Assembly: GCF_003443895.1 (NCBI RefSeq)
Contig: NZ_QQOA01000008.1
Span: 62,001-126,000, forward strand
Direction: 5' to 3'
DNA length: 64,000 nt
DNA from: Paraburkholderia phosphatilytica
GTDB lineage: Bacteria; Pseudomonadota; Gammaproteobacteria; Burkholderiales; Burkholderiaceae
A program made the position numbers and the translations under genes. Each line of letters opens with the position of its first letter. Position 1 is the stretch's first letter. The notes under the pieces were generated by a model. The model was given only the letters and a program-made list of their open reading frames with translations. It searched no databases and was not told the origin of the DNA. Positions 59,373 to 64,000 of the stretch are shown here, piece by piece.

Positions 59373-60612
59373 GAGGAATTCGCCTTGAATCGCCTGCAAC
59401 CTGTCTGGAATAGAGAACACCCGCTGTACGCATCGCGTCGATCTCGGTAGCGGAAAAGCCAAGCGACTCCGCAACGTCTGCGTTGTGCTGACCGAGATCG
59501 GGCGCGACGTCGCGGATGGTCGTGTCGCAGTCGGAGAAACGGAAAGGCAGGTTGGGCAGGCGCAGCGTCCCGTAGCGCGGATGCTGCTGCTCCATCACCA
59601 TCCCGCGTGCCTGAATCTGCGGATCGGCAAGCACCTCGTCGATGCGCTGCACCTTCGCGCACGGCACGTCGATACCGTCCAGAAGCTTCAGGATCTGCGC
59701 GACCGGGCGTGCGGCAACCCAAGGCTCCACGACGGACAGAATCTCCGCACGATGCAGGTTGCGGCCCACGCTGTCGTGGAATCGCGCGTCTGCGCCGAAG
59801 CCTGCCGGACCGCCTTGCGATTCGATGAGCGTTGCCAGACGCTTCCAGGCTTCGTCGACCTGAGCCGCGATCACCAGGTCGCCATCGGCGGCGCGAAATA
59901 CGCCATAGAGTGTCGACGTGGGCATGTCGTGTCCCGTCTGCTCCGGCAGAACGCCGCGCAGCGTGTAGCACTGCACCGCGTACTCGTGCATCGAGACGAG
60001 GGTGTCGTACAGCGCCATGTCGATGTGCTGACCGTGGCCGCTCTTCGCGCGGCCTAGCAGCGCCGCGTTGATCGCGGCCACCGCGTGGATGCCCGTGTAC
60101 ATGTCGCCCAGCGAGATGCGCAGGAGCGGTGGCGGCTCGCCAGGCGTGCCAACCATCTGCATGATGCCGCTCTTCGCTTCGGCGATCAGGCCGAAACCGG
60201 CGCGATGCGCATCCGGCCCGGTGTGACCGTATGCGGAGATCGAGCAGTAAACAAGCCGCGGATTGCGCTTCGACAACTCGGCGTAGCCGAGACCAAGCTT
60301 CTCCAGCGCGCCTGGCCGGTAGTTCTCGACGAACACATCCGCTGACTCGCACAGGCGTCGCATGAACTCCTGGCCGCGCGGGTCTTTCATGTCGACGCTG
60401 ACGCCGCGCTTGCCCATGTTGAGCTGCAGGAAGTAGCCGCTTTGCTGGTCATCGAGCACCGTCGCATGCTGACGGCCCGCGTCGCCGCTGCCGGGACGTT
60501 CGACCTTGATGACTTCAGCGCCGAGCGCCGCCAGACACCGGCCGACATACGGACCCGCGAGGAAGTGGCTGTAGTCGACGACGCGAATGCCTTCGAGAGG
60601 ACGGGGCTGCAT
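59365..60612 (-). CDS. CaiB/BaiF-family (class III) CoA-transferase
   Basis: The 415-residue enzyme has the class III CoA-transferase layout: GIRVVDYSHFLAGPYVGRCL at 8-27, VIKVERPGSGD near 34, SANY-type VENYRPGALEKLGLGY near 95, and the catalytic Asp170 in RISLGDMYTGIHA. It moves CoA between carboxylates through an aspartyl-CoA thioester. Its ATG overlaps the MaoC stop by one base (TGATG). With a MaoC hydratase next door, activation of an unsaturated or hydroxy dicarboxylate followed by hydration is likely, in the manner of itaconate or mesaconate pathways; the lyase for the final step is not in the operon. Confidence 0.9.
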   Translation of the reverse strand: MQPRPLEGIRVVDYSHFLAGPYVGRCLAALGAEVIKVERPGSGDAGRQHATVLDDQQSGYFLQLNMGKRGVSVDMKDPRGQEFMRRLCESADVFVENYRPGALEKLGLGYAELSKRNPRLVYCSISAYGHTGPDAHRAGFGLIAEAKSGIMQMVGTPGEPPPLLRISLGDMYTGIHAVAAINAALLGRAKSGHGQHIDMALYDTLVSMHEYAVQCYTLRGVLPEQTGHDMPTSTLYGVFRAADGDLVIAAQVDEAWKRLATLIESQGGPAGFGADARFHDSVGRNLHRAEILSVVEPWVAARPVAQILKLLDGIDVPCAKVQRIDEVLADPQIQARGMVMEQQHPRYGTLRLPNLPFRFSDCDTTIRDVAPDLGQHNADVAESLGFSATEIDAMRTAGVLYSRQVAGDSRRIPHD

Positions 60613-61076
60613 CAGAACGCTCCCGGCCGGCGCGGCACCATCAGGCGATGCTCGCCATGCTGCACGACCTGCCCGTCCTGACTGATCAGCTCTGAAGGCA
60701 ATACGACAATGCCCCAGTCTGGACGGCTCTTGCTCGCACGCATCGCACCGACGCGAAATTTCACGTGCAGCACGTCGTTGACCTTGATCGGCAGCAGGAA
60801 GTCCCACGTCCAGCCGAGCGACATGCCCGGCAGGAAGCGATAGTCGCTCTGAGACTTCAGACCGTCTGCGATCGAAAGACCGAACAGACCATGCGCGACG
60901 ATGCTGCCGAAGTGGCTTGCGCTCGCATAGTCTTCGTCGACGTGCACGGGCGTATGGTCACCGGTGAGATCGGCGTACGCGAGGATGCGTTCCTTCGTCA
61001 CGGTGTATTGAGGGCTGATGCATTCGTCGCCTTCGGTCGCATCGTCCCAGTATTTCTCGACAACCGTCATGCTCAT
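60612..61076 (-). CDS. MaoC-family hot-dog dehydratase/hydratase
   Basis: The 154-residue protein has the R-hydratase motif: YADLTGDHTPVHVDEDYA (Asp and His near 41 and 46), then SHFGSIVAHGLFGLSIADGL, and WTWDFLLPIKVNDVLHV. It adds water to, or removes it from, a 2-enoyl-CoA. The start at 61076 overlaps the VOC gene stop (ATGA); a second ATG six bases later is possible. Its coupling to the CoA-transferase downstream suggests that both act on the same CoA ester. Confidence 0.9.
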   Translation of the reverse strand: MSMTVVEKYWDDATEGDECISPQYTVTKERILAYADLTGDHTPVHVDEDYASASHFGSIVAHGLFGLSIADGLKSQSDYRFLPGMSLGWTWDFLLPIKVNDVLHVKFRVGAMRASKSRPDWGIVVLPSELISQDGQVVQHGEHRLMVPRRPGAF

Positions 61077-61465
61077 GCCTCCGTGCGCGGATTGATCTTC
61101 AGCGCCTGTGCGACACACGACGCGGGCTTTGCCTGAATCAGCTCGATCGCGAGCCCATCCGGCAGACGCAGCCAGTTGGGCCCCTGCGGCATTTCGCGCA
61201 CCCCGTACGCCTGCGCGGCGACAAGCGCTGCATCGAGGTCTTCACACATCACGCCCAGATGGGCGAGCCGGCCTTCTGGCTCGTCATGCTGCGGGGCATG
61301 GATGAACTGCAGACCGCCGAGGGTCCAGTACTGACGCGGCGCTTGCGGCGTGCCGTCGACTTCGCGCATGGTCATGCCGAGTACGTCTTCGAAAAAGCGG
61401 ATGTGCCACTGGATGTCCTTCACCCAGATGGCGACATGTTCCAGATACGCTTGGGTGCCGTTCAC
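61073..61465 (-). CDS. VOC (glyoxalase/extradiol-type) family protein
   Basis: The 130-residue protein has two beta-alpha-beta-beta-beta modules: LEHVAIWVKDIQWHIRFFED with the first metal His, YWTLGGLQFIHAPQHDEPEG, RLAHLGVMCEDLDAALVAAQ, and LRLPDGLAIELIQ with the C-terminal Glu. It could be a glyoxalase, a methylmalonyl-CoA epimerase-like enzyme or a small dioxygenase. Translation begins at GTG 61465 with GGAGG seven bases upstream, and this GTG lies in the last codons of the PanE-type gene (stop at 61462), so the two are coupled. Confidence 0.82.
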   Translation of the reverse strand: MNGTQAYLEHVAIWVKDIQWHIRFFEDVLGMTMREVDGTPQAPRQYWTLGGLQFIHAPQHDEPEGRLAHLGVMCEDLDAALVAAQAYGVREMPQGPNWLRLPDGLAIELIQAKPASCVAQALKINPRTEA

Positions 61466-62412
61466 GTCTTTGCCTCCATACGTTGGCGATCGCTCATTGC
61501 GCGTTCGATGCCCTTGATGCAGGCGACGAGCGTCGCGTTGACAGGCGTCGGCATCCCGAGCCGCTCGCCCCAGCGCACGACGGAGCCGTTGATGAAATCG
61601 ATCTCCGTCGCCAAGCCTTTTTCGAGGCTTTGCAACATCGATGTCCTGAATGATGAGGGCAGACCTTCCGCGGCGAGCGTCCAGGCTTCTTCGGGTGCGG
61701 CGATCGACAGTGTGACGCCCGCCGCCTTTGCCGCCGCCATCGCTTCGCTCACGGCCGCGAGCGCGGTTGCCTTGAGCAGCGGCTCGTCGTACAGCTGTCC
61801 GTAAGTGAGGCTCGTGATGCCTGTCAGCGCGCCCGTGGCGACGTTGATGAGCAGCTTGTCCCACATCGTGCCGACGATGTTGTCGCTGACCGTCGTGAGT
61901 AGTCCCGCACTGTTGAATGCATCGGCAATCGCTAGCGCGCGCGACGTGATGCGGCCGTCGAGTTCGCCGATGTACGTCGCTTTGCCCTTTACGCCGGACT
62001 CGATATGGCCCGGCCCGCGCAGCACGCCGCCCACATAGGTTTTGCCTGCCAGCACGCGCTCGCGGCCGACGACATCGGCGAGCACGTCTTCGTGTCCGAG
62101 GCCGTTCTGCAGCGACAGCACCAGCGTTGTCTGCCCGACCAGGGCGAGCGCGCCGCGCATGGCCGCGGCGGTGTGGAACGACTTCACAAGCACGATCACG
62201 AGTTCAACGGCACCGATTTCAGCGGCTTGGGTCGCGGCACGCACCGTGACGCGCCGGGAACCGGCGGCATCGTCGACTTGCAGGCCATCGCGGCGCATCG
62301 CTTCGACGTGAATCGGCGAACTATCCAGCAGCCAGGTTTCGTGTCCGCCTTCCGTGAGTGCGGCGCCAATTGCGCAGCCCAGCGCGCCAGCACCCAGAAT
62401 TGCAATCTTCAT
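61462..62412 (-). CDS. Ketopantoate reductase (PanE/ApbA) family dehydrogenase
   Basis: The 316-residue protein starts KIAILGAGALGCAIGAALTE (NADP motif GxGxxG), has LVKSFHTAAAM near 85 and QNGLGHEDVL near 105, the catalytic-lysine segment TMWDKLLINVATGALTGITS near 190 and SSFRTSMLQSLEKGLATEID with the Glu near 275. It reduces a 2-oxo acid or oxidises a hydroxy acid; as the first gene of a CoA-transferase operon it is probably catabolic rather than for pantothenate. AAGGAG lies six bases before ATG 62412. It is divergent from a LysR gene. Confidence 0.88.
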   Translation of the reverse strand: MKIAILGAGALGCAIGAALTEGGHETWLLDSSPIHVEAMRRDGLQVDDAAGSRRVTVRAATQAAEIGAVELVIVLVKSFHTAAAMRGALALVGQTTLVLSLQNGLGHEDVLADVVGRERVLAGKTYVGGVLRGPGHIESGVKGKATYIGELDGRITSRALAIADAFNSAGLLTTVSDNIVGTMWDKLLINVATGALTGITSLTYGQLYDEPLLKATALAAVSEAMAAAKAAGVTLSIAAPEEAWTLAAEGLPSSFRTSMLQSLEKGLATEIDFINGSVVRWGERLGMPTPVNATLVACIKGIERAMSDRQRMEAKT

Positions 62413-62466
62413 CGACATCTCCTTGACGGGTTGATGCACGATAAAAGTTGCCGTTCATGCTGACAA

Positions 62467-62493
62467 TGCAATGGCTACAATGGTGTCATTGCA
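62467..62493. promoter_or_regulatory. Candidate LysR site, TGCAATG-N13-CATTGCA
   Basis: Perfect seven-base inverted arms with a 13-base centre in the 105-base divergent gap between the PanE-type and LysR starts. The centre includes another CAATGG half-site. Confidence 0.6.
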
Positions 62494-62517
62494 ATAGACA
62501 ATAATGCTCGCCAGACC

Positions 62518-63423
62518 ATGCTGCCGACCGATCTGCCCGACCTGAAGCTGCTTCAGCTCTTCGACCTTCTCTACGACACCCGCAACGTGACTCGCGTCGC
62601 GGAGCAACTCGGGCAGAGTCAACCGACGATCAGCATCTGGCTCGGACGTCTGCGCGAGTACCTGCAAGATCCGCTTTTCATTCGCACACCCGGCGGCATG
62701 GCGCCGACGCCTCAGGCCGACGCACTGATCGGGCCATGCCGGGAGATTCTCGAGTCGCTGCGTCGCTTCGCCGCGTGGGAGATTGCGTTCGATCCCGCGA
62801 CTGCGCAGCGCCGCTTTCGCATCTGTATGACCGACGCGAGCCATATCACGCTGCTCCCGAGGCTGCTCGCGCATGTGCGTGCGCAGGCGCCGGGCATCCG
62901 GCTGGAGGCGGCGGGCATCGACGGCAACACCGAGCGCGCCCTGGAATCCGGGGAGGCGGATCTCGCTATCGGCTACGTGCCGTGGCTAAGCGGCGGCATC
63001 TACCAGCAGCAGCTTTATCAGCAGGATTGGGTGTGCCTGACCAATCGCCATCATCCCAGGGTGCGCGCGCGGCTTGGGGCGAAGCAATATCGGGCGGAAG
63101 GACATGTCGTCATCGAATCGGGTACGGGCGCGCAGCTGCTCGAACAGGCGCTGGCGCGCGAGCGCATCGAACGTGATGTCGTGCTGAAGTTGCCTGGTTT
63201 TCTGGGGCTGGGGACGATAGTCCAGACGACGGATCTGATCGCCACGTTGCCGCGTCACATCGGAGAAACGCTTGCGAAGACCAATGATCTCGCCGTCCAC
63301 GCGTGTCCGGTTCCGGTGGAAGGTTTTGCCGTGCGGCAGCACTGGCATGCGCGGTACCACCACGAGGCGGGGAACCGCTGGGTGCGCGGCGTGGTGATGC
63401 AGTTGTTCGGCAGTTCGCGTTGA
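62518..63423 (+). CDS. LysR-family regulator (NahR/NodD-like branch)
   Basis: The 301-residue regulator has LPDLKLLQLFDLLYDTRNVT, RVAEQLGQSQPTISIWLGRL and LQDPLFIRTPGGMAPTPQAD (HTH and wing), with the effector domain from about 92 and the C-terminal FAVRQHWHARYHHEAGNRWV typical of the branch. It probably controls the divergent CoA-transferase operon through the inverted repeat at 62467-62493, with an organic or aromatic acid as inducer. Confidence 0.9.
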   Translation: MLPTDLPDLKLLQLFDLLYDTRNVTRVAEQLGQSQPTISIWLGRLREYLQDPLFIRTPGGMAPTPQADALIGPCREILESLRRFAAWEIAFDPATAQRRFRICMTDASHITLLPRLLAHVRAQAPGIRLEAAGIDGNTERALESGEADLAIGYVPWLSGGIYQQQLYQQDWVCLTNRHHPRVRARLGAKQYRAEGHVVIESGTGAQLLEQALARERIERDVVLKLPGFLGLGTIVQTTDLIATLPRHIGETLAKTNDLAVHACPVPVEGFAVRQHWHARYHHEAGNRWVRGVVMQLFGSSR

Positions 63424-63505
63424 GCGTGACGCGTGCATCGCTGGATACGCGCGACTGGACTCGACGATGCAGCTTACGGAACGCATACGATGCGCCGGAC
63501 GGCTT

Positions 63506-63522
63506 CTTAATCGTCTCTTAAT
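63506..63522 (+). promoter_or_regulatory. PmrA-box-like direct repeat CTTAAT-N5-CTTAAT
   Basis: Two identical CTTAAT hexamers separated by CGTCT, an 11-base period, 57 bases before the COG4705-type gene. This is the form of OmpR/PmrA/QseB-type response-regulator sites. Confidence 0.5.
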
Positions 63523-63578
63523 CTTCGATTGGAGACAATCGCTGCACCTTACTTTTGCAACGATAGCGCCGATATTCG

Positions 63579-64000
63579 ATGACATTCCCTAAACATGATC
63601 ACCCCGGTAGCGGGCGCGCTTTGGGTTTCATGGCGGCTCCCGTGCTGTCCAAAGTGCCGCAAGTCACCCTTGCTTTCTGGGTCATCAAGATACTGACGAC
63701 CGCGATGGGCGAGGCGACATCCGATTTCCTGGTCCACTGGAATCCGGCCTTCGGTGTTCTGCTCGCATTTCTCGGCTTTATCTTTGCCTTCGTGCTGCAA
63801 TGGCGCCAGGAACGCTACATCGCCTGGATCTACTGGCTCCTCGTCGTCATGATCGCCATCGTCGGCACGATGGTAGCCGATGTCATGCACGCCGTCATCG
63901 GCGTGCCGTTCGACTATTCCACCCTGGGGTTCGCCATCGTCCTGGGCGGGGTCTTCCTGCTTTGGCATCGCTGCGAGGGCAGCCTTTCGATCGAACATAT
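63579..64000 (+). CDS. COG4705/DUF347-type multi-spanning membrane protein, 5' part
   Basis: An open frame from ATG 63579 runs off the window (140 codons seen). It reads SKVPQVTLAFWVIKILTTAM, then GEATSDFLVHWNPAFGVLLA, and membrane segments FLGFIFAFVLQW, IAWIYWLLVVMIAIVGTMVA and FAIVLGGVFLLW. The VPxxTxAFWxxKxLxTxxGExxSDF block is the DUF347 repeat of the uncharacterised membrane-anchored family COG4705, often encoded beside two-component systems. A CTTAAT direct repeat lies upstream. No function is established. The minus-strand frame at 63549-63998 is its shadow. Confidence 0.8.
   Translation, partial: MTFPKHDHPGSGRALGFMAAPVLSKVPQVTLAFWVIKILTTAMGEATSDFLVHWNPAFGVLLAFLGFIFAFVLQWRQERYIAWIYWLLVVMIAIVGTMVADVMHAVIGVPFDYSTLGFAIVLGGVFLLWHRCEGSLSIEH

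Noticed and set aside
63549-63998. 149-codon minus-strand frame at the right edge
   Set aside because: It is antisense to a clearly membrane-type plus-strand frame (63579 onward) that keeps the COG4705 motif; the minus frame is Asp/Glu-rich shadow sequence.
1-64000. CRISPR arrays, tRNA/rRNA genes, prophage genes or complete insertion sequences
   Set aside because: No regularly spaced repeats, no recognisable tRNA or rRNA sequence, no phage structural or integrase proteins, and only one short IS3-type relic were seen.

Overview
The window looks like accessory (second-chromosome or megaplasmid) DNA from a Burkholderia-type betaproteobacterium, most likely Paraburkholderia, Caballeronia or Burkholderia. 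This rests on the uniformly high GC, three Gram-negative trimeric porins with the typical AQSSVTLYG mature start, very many LysR and GntR regulators, and a dense mosaic of catabolic operons, each with its own transporter. I see no rRNA, tRNA, CRISPR array, intact insertion sequence or prophage.

Layout. 1-2456: end of a benABCD-type benzoate or halobenzoate dioxygenase operon. 2499-6443: DJ-1/PfpI protein, an XRE-cupin regulator, a cupin enzyme, an MHS-family transporter and a ferredoxin, with repeated operator-like sites. 6521-16091: ACS-family transporter, a double-wHTH GntR regulator and an operon of AcnD-like dehydratase, lactonase, PrpF-like isomerase, CitS-type tricarboxylate carrier and a signal-less substrate-binding-fold protein. 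16088-23630: M20 peptidase, MHS transporter, kynureninase-like PLP enzyme, VOC-cupin protein, divergent LysR and a porin. 23757-35233: acyl-CoA ligase, transporter, thiolase-like/DUF35 pair, porin, LysR, indolepyruvate-ferredoxin-oxidoreductase-type IorA/IorB and a kynurenine-formamidase-like cyclase; two promoters here share sequence elements. 35264-50077: a large island bounded by two paralogous 215-residue GntR/FCD regulators and carrying six related operator-like sites. It holds a porin, AAHS transporter, GMC dehydrogenase, two amidohydrolase-2 enzymes, each next to a small Fe-S-assembly-like protein (DUF59 or NifU C-domain), an FAH-family hydrolase, NIPSNAP, a beta-hydroxyacid dehydrogenase, an alpha/beta hydrolase, two SDRs (one catalytically degenerate) and a class II aldolase. 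50098-54790: sugar-acid module (enolase-superfamily dehydratase, LysR, DapA-family lyase, ACS transporter). 54791-55469: scar with a LysR C-terminal remnant and an IS3-type OrfA remnant. 55470-58334: Tat-exported metallo-beta-lactamase-fold protein, TetR and a broken periplasmic binding-protein gene. 58539-63423: CoA-transferase/MaoC/VOC/PanE/AroE operon with divergent LysR. 63579-end: start of a COG4705-type membrane protein behind a PmrA-like box.

The strongest candidate for an undescribed system is the 36-50 kb island. A tightly overlapping operon pairs two unusual amidohydrolases with two different Fe-S carrier-like proteins, and all its transcription units carry the same operator-like motif. 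Second is the thiolase-like/DUF35/acyl-CoA-ligase/IorAB set at 23.7-35.2 kb, whose shared promoter elements suggest one pathway. Third is the AcnD/PrpF/CitS operon, which lacks the usual methylcitrate-cycle partners.
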